A stretch of DNA of 64,000 nt from BOKV01 sp041739225 (GTDB lineage Bacteria; Pseudomonadota; Alphaproteobacteria; Rhizobiales; Rhizobiaceae), in assembly GCA_041739225.1 (NCBI GenBank), contig JBGSOG010000031.1:5566-69565 (forward strand), in the 5' to 3' direction. Shown one piece after another: positions 26,394 through 34,640 of this stretch. The translations under genes were made by a program, and so were the position numbers. Positions within the stretch are counted from its first letter, which is position 1. Each line of letters opens with the position of its first letter. Under the pieces are notes generated by a model. That model searched no databases. It saw only the letters and a program-made list of their open reading frames with translations, and was not told where the DNA came from.

Positions 26394-26532
26394 GAGCGGA
26401 ACCCTTCCACCGTAACCCTTACAATTCGGGTATACTGGAGGCGGACATAGTTCCTTCATGCCAGCGCCCTGGCGACGGCTTGCCTGGGGCAAAAGGCCGG
26501 GCTTGGCGTTTAGGTGCTGGCCTGTGCGAATT

Positions 26533-27834
26533 ATGCATTCAAATTTCTTGGCAACAATACCAGCAACAATCCCGCAAACACTGCAAGCGAGCCGCCTGCG
26601 CCATACCGCGATCATCGGCCAGGCCGGAACCGGCAAAGCCAATCTGCTCAATCAACTGATACAGTTCGACATTGATGCCGATCACGGACTGATTCAATTC
26701 GATCTTGATGGCGCCGCCACCAATACCGTTTTGGCGTTGGTGCCGGAACACCGGATCAAAGATGTCGTGCTGATAGACTTGTCCGATGTCGATCATCCGC
26801 CAGCGATCAATCCGCTTTCTGGTTCCGGCACCGATTACGACAGTGTCATCGCCGATCATCTGGTCGATGCGTTCAAGTCAATGGCCGGATACGAGCAGGT
26901 GGCGACGCCAGACATGGACCGCACGATTTACAATGCGGCGCGCGCCATTATCGATCTGCCAAAAGGAACCATTCTCGACATGTACCGCATGCTGGTGTCT
27001 GACGAAGCCAGAGGGCAGATCGTCCGCAGCACCCGCGACCCGGTGGTGCGGGCCTATTGGCAAGACCAGTTTGCCAAGCTGGATCAGCGCGACCAGGCAT
27101 TCATCACCAAATCGACGGTCAACAAGCTGGAGCCGTTCATCTCTGACCGGCGCATTCGCAATGCGCTTGGCCAAGGCAGGCCGCTGGTTGATTTCAAACT
27201 TGCCATCGAACACCGCCAGATCATCCTGGTAAAAATCCCGCAAAGCGAGTTCGGCCTCAACAAGGCAAGGACGGTTGCCGGTCTGCTGCTGGCGCAGTTC
27301 TTCTCGATTGCCCAGCGCCGCAAGGGCCTGTTGCCGTTCCATGTCTATCTGCCGCAATGCCAGCACCTTGCCGGCAACACGCTGCACCAGATGCTGGCCA
27401 CGCTTGGCGGGCGCAACGTCTCGATCACGCTGTCGTTCCAGTATTTGCACCAGCTTGGAAAATTGCGCGAAGCCGTGTTTGGCAATGCCGGAAACTGGGT
27501 GATCTTCCGTGTCGGCCTCGCCGACGCGCTGGAGCTGGAGAAACTTTTTGAATGGGACAACACCCGCAAGTTTCTCTACGAACTGGAACCAGGTGAAGCG
27601 CGAGTAGTAACGCCGTATACAAATCCACTAAACTACCTAACGTTAATTGGTAATCTGAATTCCACAAATAATACCAAGACAATTGTCAAAAGAAACCGGC
27701 ATTTCTATTGTCGCCCACGGCATGAAGCCGAAGCAATGATCAACCTGCATTTGGGAGGCGACAATGAAAATCGATATCAAGCCGGTCGAAAAATCCATGG
27801 GCATGATCTTCAAAAAAGTTCTGCATGGCGTTGA
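26533..27834 (+). CDS. HerA/TraD-like ATPase homologue with degenerate Walker A and B motifs
   Basis: About 433 residues, of the same fold as conjugative coupling and HerA-like ATPases. The P-loop position reads HTAIIGQAGTGKANLLNQL: the Ser/Thr after Lys, which binds magnesium, is Ala. The Walker B position reads FHVYLPQCQHLAG where relatives have a hydrophobic strand followed by Asp-Glu; here it is Pro-Gln. Sensor-like FQYLHQLGKLREAVFGNAG and the final FRVGLADALELEKLF are well kept, so the fold is probably retained without hydrolysis. The C-terminus after about 27605 is AT-rich and overlaps the next gene by 71 bp. Start 26533 is favoured; an in-frame ATG at 26458 adds Arg/Trp-rich residues. 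Confidence 0.72.
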   Translation: MHSNFLATIPATIPQTLQASRLRHTAIIGQAGTGKANLLNQLIQFDIDADHGLIQFDLDGAATNTVLALVPEHRIKDVVLIDLSDVDHPPAINPLSGSGTDYDSVIADHLVDAFKSMAGYEQVATPDMDRTIYNAARAIIDLPKGTILDMYRMLVSDEARGQIVRSTRDPVVRAYWQDQFAKLDQRDQAFITKSTVNKLEPFISDRRIRNALGQGRPLVDFKLAIEHRQIILVKIPQSEFGLNKARTVAGLLLAQFFSIAQRRKGLLPFHVYLPQCQHLAGNTLHQMLATLGGRNVSITLSFQYLHQLGKLREAVFGNAGNWVIFRVGLADALELEKLFEWDNTRKFLYELEPGEARVVTPYTNPLNYLTLIGNLNSTNNTKTIVKRNRHFYCRPRHEAEAMINLHLGGDNENRYQAGRKIHGHDLQKSSAWR

Positions 27835-28180
27835 ATTGTCGGTGATGTTCTCGGAGGAGGAAAAGGCAATCATCGCCGACCGCAAACTCGACCGCACCAT
27901 TTTGCGCGAGCGCGATGCGCCAGCCGATGTGGATGCCGAAAAACATGCCAATCGCGGGCTAGCGCGCAAACTGGTGACTGCCGCAGTGGCAGGTCGCGAC
28001 GCCAACAATTTTCACCTGACCTTTGGCAAGCTGCTGCGCGGCGCCGACATTTATTTCTTCGAAACCCCGATCGAGGCCAAGGACTATATCGCCGAGCTGA
28101 AATCGGAAGTGCTGCCGCTGGCCAAGGCCTATCTGGAGGGCAACAAGGAAGCCGCCTCCTCAGACAGTTTCGAACTGTAA
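27764..28180 (+). CDS. Uncharacterised island protein between the two ATPases
   Basis: 138 residues, preceded by a good ribosome site (GGGAGGCGACA before ATG). No family recognised. The N-terminus MKIDIKPVEKSMGMIFKKVL is basic, the middle has charged EEEKAIIADRKLDRTIL, and the C-terminus ends acidic. No membrane segment or signal. Its stop codon TAA shares a base with the ATG of the intact ATPase (TAATG), so the two are translationally coupled, which suggests an accessory or adaptor for the ATPases. Confidence 0.65.
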   Translation: MKIDIKPVEKSMGMIFKKVLHGVELSVMFSEEEKAIIADRKLDRTILRERDAPADVDAEKHANRGLARKLVTAAVAGRDANNFHLTFGKLLRGADIYFFETPIEAKDYIAELKSEVLPLAKAYLEGNKEAASSDSFEL

Positions 28181-30255
28181 TGGACGAGTTCCTCAAGCTC
28201 TATCTGGGGATGATAAGCCTTGCCATGCTGGTCGCGCTGATGGTGTTCGGGATCATATTCATCATCCCCGGTGCCATTGGCGCCGCCATCTTCTATGGCG
28301 TCTACCAGCAATACAACGGCCCGGCCGCAAAAGCCCGCCAGGCGCAGGAGGCTACAGCCGCCTTGTACCGGCAGGCTCTGGCAGTGGCTCCGCTGACGCT
28401 TGAGAAGTTCACCGCTGAAATGGAAGACGCCTTCGACGACGCGCGCCTCGTCGCCATTGCCATTCGCCTGTACGAAGACGAAGGGTTTTTGCCGCCCGAT
28501 CCGCCGCCGCCCAACACCAACTCGATTGAGGGCGCGCGTTATCGTGATCTGCTCAACCGCTACATCGCTACCAGCCATTCACCCGAGCGAACACGACGCT
28601 TCGTCAAAGAGGTCATGGAGGCGCTGCGACCGTTCGAGGGCAGAATTGGCAACGGCACTTTCCGGGCAAGCCGCCCACGTTCAAAGAACGAGATCGAAAA
28701 ACTAATCATGGAGTTCTTTGGTGATCATGATTTCTTCAAGAGCTTGCGCAGCCGTCTCGACCAGAATTTGAATGGGCAAAAGGGCCTGATGCCCAGCGAA
28801 TACACCGGCAAGAACTGCGCCTGGGATTATCTCAAAGACACTCCATTGCTGAAGCTTGAACATGTCGACACCTCTGCCGACTGGCTTCACCCGGAAAACC
28901 ATACTTTGGTGCTGGCAGGATCAGGCGCGGGCAAGACCACTTTGTTCAAGCACCTGATTGCAAAACTCCTCAAGGAAAACTGCTGTGTCATCGTCATGGA
29001 CAGCCAGTCGCAATTGATCGAGGAACTTGCGCATCTGGACATGGGCGATGATGAGCTCGCCTGGATCACGCCGGAACATCCGCTGGCGCTCAACCTGTTC
29101 CATGCCGATGTCGCAGACATGCGCGATGAGGCATTCGTCAACAGCGCCATCAGCCAGCTGGAATTTGTCATCAGCAAACTTTTGGATGCACCGATGACGC
29201 CGCGCCAGCGCACGTTGTTTTACCATTGCAGCAATTTGGTGCTGGCAATCCCTGGCGGCAACATCCAAACCTTCTTTGAAGTGATGGATACGCCAGAGAA
29301 GTTTGCCAGTTACATTGATGCGCTGGACGAGACCGGGCGGCGCTTCTTTTACGAGGAACTCAACCCGGAGCAAAAGCACGGCGGCAAAAAGGGTTCGCCC
29401 TATGACGGCACCAAAACCGAATTGTCCTACCGGCTGGATGCTCTTTTGAAAAACCCGACGCTGCGACGCATGTTCAACACCAGCGAAAACCGCTTCAACA
29501 TGGTTCGCGAAATGGCCAGCCGCAAACTGGTGCTGATCGATACCAGCCTTGCATTGCTGGCGCAGGAAAGCGCCACATTTGGCCGCTTCATGATCGCCCA
29601 GGCGTTGCAAGCTTGTTATGCCCGCGTCAAGGCGAAGGCCGCTGATCGCCCGGTGGTGTTCTTCATTGATGAAGCGCACGAGTATTTTGACGAGAAGCTG
29701 GAGACGATGCTGCTGCAGGCTCGCAAGGCCAATGTCGGCATGGTCATCGCCACGCAGGATCTTGCCCGTGCCTCACGCGCCGGCATTGCCGACACCATGC
29801 TGGGTTCTACCACCACCAAGCTGGTCAGCCGTGTCGTCACTGGCGACGCCAAGCGGCTGGCACCCAGCATGAAGACATCGTCAGACTTCCTGATGGAATT
29901 GCCCGATCACGCCTTTGCCTTTGCCAGCGGGCGCGATCCAGCCGTGTCTGTGCGGGCCAACCCGCGCGCGCTGGATGGCATGCCCAAGCGCGATGGGCTC
30001 GGCTCCCTGCGCCAGCAGATGATTGCGCGCTACGGCCCGTTGGACGCGCCAGCCGCGCAAACCGGCGGGTATGAACATCGGCAGCAAGCCGGTGGCGATC
30101 AAGCGGGCAAACCAGCAGCCCGAAATGCAACCAGCACTGCCTCAAATTCCAAGCCCGGCGGCTCCGTTCCAACCAGTTCAGGTTCTGGCGACGCCCCGCA
30201 AGACACTATGCGCAACAATGGCCATGACGACATCAAGCCTTCCGGCACGTTATAA
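28180..30255 (+). CDS. Membrane-anchored coupling-type ATPase (TraD/VirD4-HerA superfamily), intact
   Basis: 691 residues. Two adjacent N-terminal transmembrane helices (LYLGMISLAMLVALMVFGII and IIPGAIGAAIFYGVY) are followed by a long linker, then the motor domain: Walker A LAGSGAGKTTLFKHL near residue 246 and Walker B PVVFFIDEAHEYFDE near residue 490, both complete, plus GMVIATQDLARAS as the glutamine sensor. The last 80 residues are Pro/Ala/Gly/Ser-rich and probably disordered. The plan is that of type IV coupling proteins that pump DNA to a secretion channel. No secretion genes are present in the island, so any channel would be supplied elsewhere. Confidence 0.82.
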   Translation: MDEFLKLYLGMISLAMLVALMVFGIIFIIPGAIGAAIFYGVYQQYNGPAAKARQAQEATAALYRQALAVAPLTLEKFTAEMEDAFDDARLVAIAIRLYEDEGFLPPDPPPPNTNSIEGARYRDLLNRYIATSHSPERTRRFVKEVMEALRPFEGRIGNGTFRASRPRSKNEIEKLIMEFFGDHDFFKSLRSRLDQNLNGQKGLMPSEYTGKNCAWDYLKDTPLLKLEHVDTSADWLHPENHTLVLAGSGAGKTTLFKHLIAKLLKENCCVIVMDSQSQLIEELAHLDMGDDELAWITPEHPLALNLFHADVADMRDEAFVNSAISQLEFVISKLLDAPMTPRQRTLFYHCSNLVLAIPGGNIQTFFEVMDTPEKFASYIDALDETGRRFFYEELNPEQKHGGKKGSPYDGTKTELSYRLDALLKNPTLRRMFNTSENRFNMVREMASRKLVLIDTSLALLAQESATFGRFMIAQALQACYARVKAKAADRPVVFFIDEAHEYFDEKLETMLLQARKANVGMVIATQDLARASRAGIADTMLGSTTTKLVSRVVTGDAKRLAPSMKTSSDFLMELPDHAFAFASGRDPAVSVRANPRALDGMPKRDGLGSLRQQMIARYGPLDAPAAQTGGYEHRQQAGGDQAGKPAARNATSTASNSKPGGSVPTSSGSGDAPQDTMRNNGHDDIKPSGTL

Positions 30256-30263
30256 TTGGAGGC

Positions 30264-31187
30264 ATGAAAACCTCAAATACGCGCAAGTTCCAGGACTGTC
30301 TGGGCCGCAGGCTGTTCACCACCCACACCAAAAATCCGGCCGCAGACTTCCGGCCTGATGCACGCCAAATCCGCTGGCTGCAGTTCCTGAACCTGCACAC
30401 TTATGCATCATCAAAATATCTGCACGAGCAGACCGCTGACACCCACCGCTGCACCCAGACTTCAAGCCGGATGCTGCGCCAATTGTTCGATGGCGGGTTG
30501 GTGTTCAAACCACACCAACAACGCGAGACCGAGGGCGCCGACGGCAATCACCATGTATATGCGCTGACCGACAAGGGCATTGCCTGGCTGAAACGCGAAG
30601 GCCTGTGGGTTGATGCCCTAAGACCGACCGGCCCGTGGGTGCACCAGTTTATGGTCGCTTGCATCACCAGCTCGATCCATATTCTTTGCAACCGCAATGG
30701 CCTGAAATTCATCCCCGGTCATGACATCACCAACGATCTTGCCGTGAAGGTCGCCTTTGACTGGGGCGCCAAGCGCTACACCTATCAGCTGATCCCCGAC
30801 AGCCTGTTCGCGATCAAATACCAAAAGGGCTTCATCGCCTATCTGGTCGAAGCCGACCGCAATACCGAGCCGAACGATCCCTCAACGCCGCACCGCAAAT
30901 CCGCCCGGCGAACGATCAAGCAATATGCGCAGTTCATCGGCGGCAAACACTACAAGCAAGCCTATGGCCTCAACTGCCCGCTGGTGGTGCTGAACATCAC
31001 TGTGTCTGACGATCACATCCGCCGGGTGCTGGAAATCATCGATGAAGAAATCGGGGCTTGCAGTTATCTCACCTACGCAACCGCGCCGATGTTCAGGACG
31101 CCATTCAAGGTGCCGGGAGAGGTTATGTTTATTCGAAAGTCTATTTTTGAAAGAAACAGATTGGAGCCATTCCTGCTGGTAATGTAG
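30264..31187 (+). CDS. Replication-relaxation family protein
   Basis: 307 residues. The N-terminal winged helix (ARQIRWLQFLNLHTYASSKY, then CTQTSSRMLRQLFDGGLVFK and HVYALTDKGIAWL) is followed by the part that defines this family: LIPDSLFAIKY, then FIAYLVEADRNTEPN, a Pro-Asp and Glu-x-Asp pattern that recalls PD-(D/E)xK nucleases. Members are found in mobilisable elements and plasmids, where they are thought to take part in replication or mobilisation. A TATAAT box with GGAGG (30251-30262) sits at its start inside the end of the ATPase gene, so it may have its own promoter. Confidence 0.75.
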   Translation: MKTSNTRKFQDCLGRRLFTTHTKNPAADFRPDARQIRWLQFLNLHTYASSKYLHEQTADTHRCTQTSSRMLRQLFDGGLVFKPHQQRETEGADGNHHVYALTDKGIAWLKREGLWVDALRPTGPWVHQFMVACITSSIHILCNRNGLKFIPGHDITNDLAVKVAFDWGAKRYTYQLIPDSLFAIKYQKGFIAYLVEADRNTEPNDPSTPHRKSARRTIKQYAQFIGGKHYKQAYGLNCPLVVLNITVSDDHIRRVLEIIDEEIGACSYLTYATAPMFRTPFKVPGEVMFIRKSIFERNRLEPFLLVM

Positions 31188-31268
31188 TTGGGTGTTGTCG
31201 CCGCACGAGCGAAATCCTGGCCAGCATGTTACAATAAACACGTAACATCAATGGCTTAGGAGTAATCC

Positions 31269-32045
31269 ATGTCCTTCATCGACTTCCAACAACTGAAAGG
31301 ACGGGTGGACATCCAGGCCGCTTGTTCTTTGATTGATCTCAAACTGAAGTCCAGCGGTGCCCAATTGCGCGGGCCTTGTCCAGCCTGCCAGTCCGGTGGT
31401 GACCGGTCGCTGGTGGTAACGCCAGCCAAGGGCGCTGCTTACTGCTTTGCCGCCAAAAAGGGTGGCGACGTGATCTGGCTGGCTTCGCACATCAGGGGTA
31501 CCAACCAGAAAGATGCAGCGCAATTTCTGGATGAAGCATTTGGTGGGGCTGTAAAGACTGCCGAGGCCCATGCCGGGTCAGGCAACACTTACAGTTCTGC
31601 CAACACTTCCACGGAGAGGGAAATGAAGCCCCTTTCCTACCTCCAGGCCGATCATGAAAAACTGATCGGTCTGGGGGTGCTTTCAGATACCGCGAAGCAT
31701 TTCGAATGCGGCCATGCCCCCAAAGGCATTTTGCGCGGCAGGCTGGCGATACCAGTACATGACAACAATGGCAGACTGATTGCCTATTGCGGGCGAAGCT
31801 ATGACAGCAAAGAGCTCACCTTCCCCACCGGCTTCAAGCCGGAGGAACACATCTTCAATGCCCACCGGGCAATGGAAGGTGAACTCTATCTGACCCGCGA
31901 TCCGCTCGAAGTGCTGCTCGCCTATGAAAACGGCGTGGAAAATGTCGTTTCGTTCCTGACCGACACGATCACTGCTGCGCAATTGCAAATGCTCGCAGCC
32001 CTCATGGAAGACGCTGGATGCACCAACGTTGATTTGATTGGTTGA
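31269..32045 (+). CDS. Primase-like protein: CHC2-type zinc finger plus TOPRIM-like domain, both degenerate
   Basis: 258 residues. The N-terminal part matches DnaG-type zinc ribbons: LRGPCPACQSGGDRSLVVTP then AYCFAAKKGGDVIWL. Three cysteines fit the metal site, but the fourth ligand of the usual CFxC is Ala (CFAA). The C-terminal part resembles TOPRIM (RLAIPVHDNNGRLIAYCGRS, then ELYLTRDPLEVLLAYENGVE), but the catalytic Glu-Gly of the usual VEG is Arg-Asp. It may bind DNA without priming. Its stop is followed by a strong terminator, closing the ATPase operon. Confidence 0.7.
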   Translation: MSFIDFQQLKGRVDIQAACSLIDLKLKSSGAQLRGPCPACQSGGDRSLVVTPAKGAAYCFAAKKGGDVIWLASHIRGTNQKDAAQFLDEAFGGAVKTAEAHAGSGNTYSSANTSTEREMKPLSYLQADHEKLIGLGVLSDTAKHFECGHAPKGILRGRLAIPVHDNNGRLIAYCGRSYDSKELTFPTGFKPEEHIFNAHRAMEGELYLTRDPLEVLLAYENGVENVVSFLTDTITAAQLQMLAALMEDAGCTNVDLIG

Positions 32046-32066
32046 TCAACAGTCGGTCAATCGCAT

Positions 32067-32102
32067 GGCACTCACTCCGCAAGGTGTGGGTGCCATTTTT
32101 TT
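32067..32102 (+). terminator. Rho-independent terminator after the primase-like gene
   Basis: GGCACTCACTCC / GGTGTGGGTGCC stem (two G-U pairs in RNA) with a GCAA loop, followed by ATTTTTTT. It ends the transcript that begins near 26.4 kb. Confidence 0.85.
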
Positions 32103-32266
32103 GAGGAACGGTATCAGCGTGGCTGACCGGCGTGTCACAACTTGACAACAGCCGGTTTCCCTTGCCTGGCGGCAACCCGTCGGTTTGGCATGCTATGATC
32201 TCAGCAGTCTGATGCCCGTTCTGGGCCATGGCTCTTTCCCCAATCACCCATCGAAAGGACGGCAAC

Positions 32267-32587
32267 ATGCCTGCAATTGGCTATGTAACCCTGCAAACCG
32301 ACGGCTCCTACAAGGGGCGTCTTGCAACCCTGACCATCCGCCGCAACATCGAACTGGTGCTCAACAAGAAGAAATCCGAAATCCAGCCCGACTTTCGCGT
32401 CATGGCAGGCGATGTCGAAATCGGCGCAGGTTGGAACCGGCGGGCAATTTCTTCCGGCAATGAATTTGTCAGCCTGTCGATTGCCGCGCCCGAATTCGGT
32501 GACCGCACGCTCTATGCCAATCTGGGCCGTGTCGCCGGTTCCGACAACGAAACCGAATTCGCCATCATCTGGAATCCAGGCAGCTGA
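32267..32587 (+). CDS. DUF736-family protein
   Basis: 106 residues. The start MPAIGYVTLQTDGSYKGRLA, central KSEIQPDFRVMAGDVEIGAG and the ending YANLGRVAGSDNETEFAIIW are characteristic of DUF736, a small all-beta family abundant on alphaproteobacterial plasmids and integrated elements. Function is unknown; an association with single-strand DNA handling has been suggested only by context. ATG 32267 has GAAAGGA seven bases upstream, better than ATG 32228. Confidence 0.88.
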   Translation: MPAIGYVTLQTDGSYKGRLATLTIRRNIELVLNKKKSEIQPDFRVMAGDVEIGAGWNRRAISSGNEFVSLSIAAPEFGDRTLYANLGRVAGSDNETEFAIIWNPGS

Positions 32588-32613
32588 GCGATCCGGATCG
32601 TCGCAACAGTTCG

Positions 32614-32644
32614 AAGCGCCTGCCAGCCAGGCGCTTCTTTTCTT
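32614..32644 (+). terminator. Rho-independent terminator after the DUF736 gene
   Basis: AAGCGCCTG / CAGGCGCTT stem, CCAGC loop, followed by CTTTTCTTCT. Confidence 0.8.
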
Positions 32645-32677
32645 CTCCCCGTCTCCCCGTCTCCCCGTCTCCCCTTC
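32645..32677 (+). repeat. Tandem 8-bp pyrimidine repeat (GTCTCCCC)
   Basis: Three near-perfect copies of the 8-mer GTCTCCCC, continuing into degenerate CCTTCTCCCC units. Noncoding, pyrimidine-only on this strand, between the DUF736 terminator and the DUF3768 gene. Confidence 0.8.
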
Positions 32678-32742
32678 TCCCCTGTTCCCCTCCGCCATCC
32701 TGCGCCCGAACGGTTCGGACGCGGCAAACGGAGAGGAAAACC

Positions 32743-33090
32743 ATGGACACGCACACACAAGTCATCCGCGATCTGAACGACCGCTTTCGTCAGGGCGATC
32801 CGGCCATCCCTGGCCAGATGCTGATCACCATCGGCGTTCAGCAACTGGCAACCGAAACCGTCGGTAAAGGCATTGATCAAGTCGTGAAAGTCGTTCGCGG
32901 CTTCGACGGGTTCAACGCCGACAACGACCCGCACCACGAGCATGATTTCGGCGCGTTCGAGTTCCAGGGGACAAAGCTGTTCTGGAAAATCGACTATTAC
33001 GCGCCGGACCTGCAACACGGATCGCAAGACCCGGCCGACATCAGCCAGACCATGCGGGTTTTGACGATCATGCTGGCGAGCGAATATTGA
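32743..33090 (+). CDS. DUF3768-family protein
   Basis: 115 residues. Family blocks: VIRDLNDRFRQGDPAIPGQM then ITIGVQQL, VVRGFDGFNADNDPHHEHDF and LFWKIDYYAPDL, closing with RVLTIMLASEY. DUF3768 proteins are small cytoplasmic proteins found with DUF736 on rhizobial plasmids and islands; no function is established. The stop overlaps the next start (TGATG). Confidence 0.88.
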   Translation: MDTHTQVIRDLNDRFRQGDPAIPGQMLITIGVQQLATETVGKGIDQVVKVVRGFDGFNADNDPHHEHDFGAFEFQGTKLFWKIDYYAPDLQHGSQDPADISQTMRVLTIMLASEY

Positions 33091-33437
33091 TGGTTGACGA
33101 CCAGCCCCGCTCGCTCACCGAGGCCGACAAGGAATGGGTTTTTCGCACCGCAACTGCTTCCCTGCCACATGGATACGCCACCGCAATGCAAGCAGGCATG
33201 AGCGACGCCGAACTGGAGAACGCATTGCAAGTCGTGCTCGGCAACTTCGGCGGCAGCGGCGGGCCGGGCCAGCCCTCAATTGCCTTCACCGGCTCAGGCT
33301 TGCGCATCTGGGGTGGATGGCAAACTGTCAACCACGTCACCGAGAAGCCGCTGTTCGCCGGAAAAGCCACCATCGCAATGGCCCGGCGCACTTACAAAAT
33401 TGCCGATCCCGGCAAAAGACAAATGGATTTATTCTGA
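33090..33437 (+). CDS. Uncharacterised island protein
   Basis: 115 residues from ATG 33090, which shares a base with the DUF3768 stop. Not recognised. The N-terminal half is helical and acidic (SLTEADKEWVFRTATASLPH), the middle is glycine-rich (NFGGSGGPGQPSI), and the end (MARRTYKIADPGKRQMDLF) is basic and ends in QMDLF, which resembles the short QLxLF-type peptides that bind the replication sliding clamp. If real this would tie the module to replication. It is followed by a strong terminator. Confidence 0.65.
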   Translation: MVDDQPRSLTEADKEWVFRTATASLPHGYATAMQAGMSDAELENALQVVLGNFGGSGGPGQPSIAFTGSGLRIWGGWQTVNHVTEKPLFAGKATIAMARRTYKIADPGKRQMDLF

Positions 33438-33447
33438 ACACCAATCG

Positions 33448-33478
33448 CCCCTGACTGAAAAGTCAGGGGCCTTTTTTT
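33448..33478 (+). terminator. Rho-independent terminator closing the DUF3768 operon
   Basis: Perfect 9-bp stem CCCCTGACT / AGTCAGGGG with a GAAA tetraloop, followed by CC and seven T. Confidence 0.93.
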
Positions 33479-33597
33479 GTCGCTTGAAACCGCCGACAGG
33501 CCGAAGACTTCTTGCAAGTGCAAGTGATACCCCTTGGCAGTTCGAGGGTGCCAGCGAAACATCTGATTTTGAGGCGATGAAACTTCTTTGGGTTGAC

Positions 33598-33636
33598 TGG
33601 CGGAGGGAGCGCGACAGAGGTCGTACCTTCTTTGGG
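33598..33636. repeat. Left 39-bp imperfect direct repeat flanking the araC-SDR cassette
   Basis: TGGCGGAGGGAGCGCGAC onward, 31 of 39 positions equal to 35687-35725, same orientation. The two copies bracket exactly one regulator-enzyme pair. Confidence 0.6.
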
Positions 33637-33702
33637 CCCGGCGGCTGAATTTCCAGACGGTTGCCGAGTTTCAAACGCTTCGCCGACCGCGCGTCAAGGC
33701 AC

Positions 33703-34572
33703 TCATGCAGCATTCCTGGCATCGCGGCCTGGAGACTTGCCAAACTTGCGCCTGTAGTCGCGGCTGAAATGAGTGGGACTTTCATAGCCGGTGGCAAAGG
33801 CGGTTTGCGTCACCGTTTGATGCCGTTCTGCCAAAAGGGTGCGGGCGGCGATCAAACGAAGGTCCTTTTGGTATTGCAACGGCGTTGTACCGGTAATTGC
33901 CTTGAAATGCTGGTGAAACGAAGTCACGCTCATTCCCGCGGTGTGAGCAAGCTCTGGCAGGGTAAGTGGCAAGCAGAAGTCGCGGCGCAGTTGGCGAATT
34001 GCCTTGGCAACGCGACTGGCGTGGCTGTCCACAACCACGAGCGCCCTCAGCATTTTTCCTGCGGGCGAAAGGATGAGACGGTAGTGAATTTCGCGCAAGG
34101 TGGAAGCCCCGAGGACCTGCGCATCCAATGGGCTGTCCTGAAGGTCGAAATACCGTTCGAGCGCTTGAATCAACGCCGGTTCCGCCCGCCCGGCCGCAAG
34201 CGAACGACCGTCGGTTTCGAGCAGTGCCACGTCGGCCAGCTGCTCGTAAAGACCACGTACCAGGCCGAGATCAAGTTTCAGTATTGCGGCGAGGTAGGGT
34301 TCCTGCGGGCTCGCCTTTGTGATCCTCGACTGAACCGGCAGGTCGTGACTGACCAGCAAAACATCACCGGGTCCAAGATCGGCGAATTGATCGCCGATAG
34401 CGGTTTCTTTGCGCCCTTGCAGGATAAGGCACATAACAGGTTCATAGACGACCGCTTCGATGTCGCTGATCGCGTCCTTTTGCAAGACGGTCAAACATGG
34501 CAGTATTCGGCCGATTTTATTGCATTCAAGCCGGAAGCGGCGACTTTTTTCGATGAGGCGCGCAAGGTCCAT
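33703..34572 (-). CDS. AraC-family transcriptional regulator
   Basis: 289 residues. The N-terminal sensor half (VYEPVMCLILQGRKETAIGD, then LGPGDVLLVSHDLPVQSRI) is the cupin-like AraC_N type. The C-terminal part has two helix-turn-helix motifs: LTLPELAHTAGMSVTSFHQH and VTQTAFATGYESPTHFSRDY followed by RRKFGKSP, the AraC signature. Divergent from an SDR gene, it probably controls that gene through the 10-bp repeats lying between them. Ligand unknown. Confidence 0.9.
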   Translation of the reverse strand: MDLARLIEKSRRFRLECNKIGRILPCLTVLQKDAISDIEAVVYEPVMCLILQGRKETAIGDQFADLGPGDVLLVSHDLPVQSRITKASPQEPYLAAILKLDLGLVRGLYEQLADVALLETDGRSLAAGRAEPALIQALERYFDLQDSPLDAQVLGASTLREIHYRLILSPAGKMLRALVVVDSHASRVAKAIRQLRRDFCLPLTLPELAHTAGMSVTSFHQHFKAITGTTPLQYQKDLRLIAARTLLAERHQTVTQTAFATGYESPTHFSRDYRRKFGKSPGRDARNAA

Positions 34573-34640
34573 GGCCTTCTCCTTTGCCGGAACAACTTAG
34601 CACGCATTTTTCGCCAGAGCATCCGTTCCTGCGTTGGTTT

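Noticed and set aside
26458..26532. Longer start for the degenerate ATPase at ATG 26458
   Set aside because: The added 25 residues are Arg/Trp-rich and unlike the short N-termini of relatives, and the GGAGG lies too far upstream. Left as an alternative.
32645..32677. Coding explanation for the GTCTCCCC repeat
   Set aside because: It lies after the DUF736 terminator in all frames without a supported gene.
26533..33437. Type IV secretion/conjugation system
   Set aside because: Only coupling-type ATPases are found; no VirB-type channel genes or relaxase could be recognised.
33598..33636. Resemblance of the 39-bp repeats to the 3' end of a tRNA-Ser gene (TGGCGGAGGGA)
   Set aside because: The T-loop GTTCGAATC core is absent in both copies and the arms do not pair, so a tRNA remnant is not supported.
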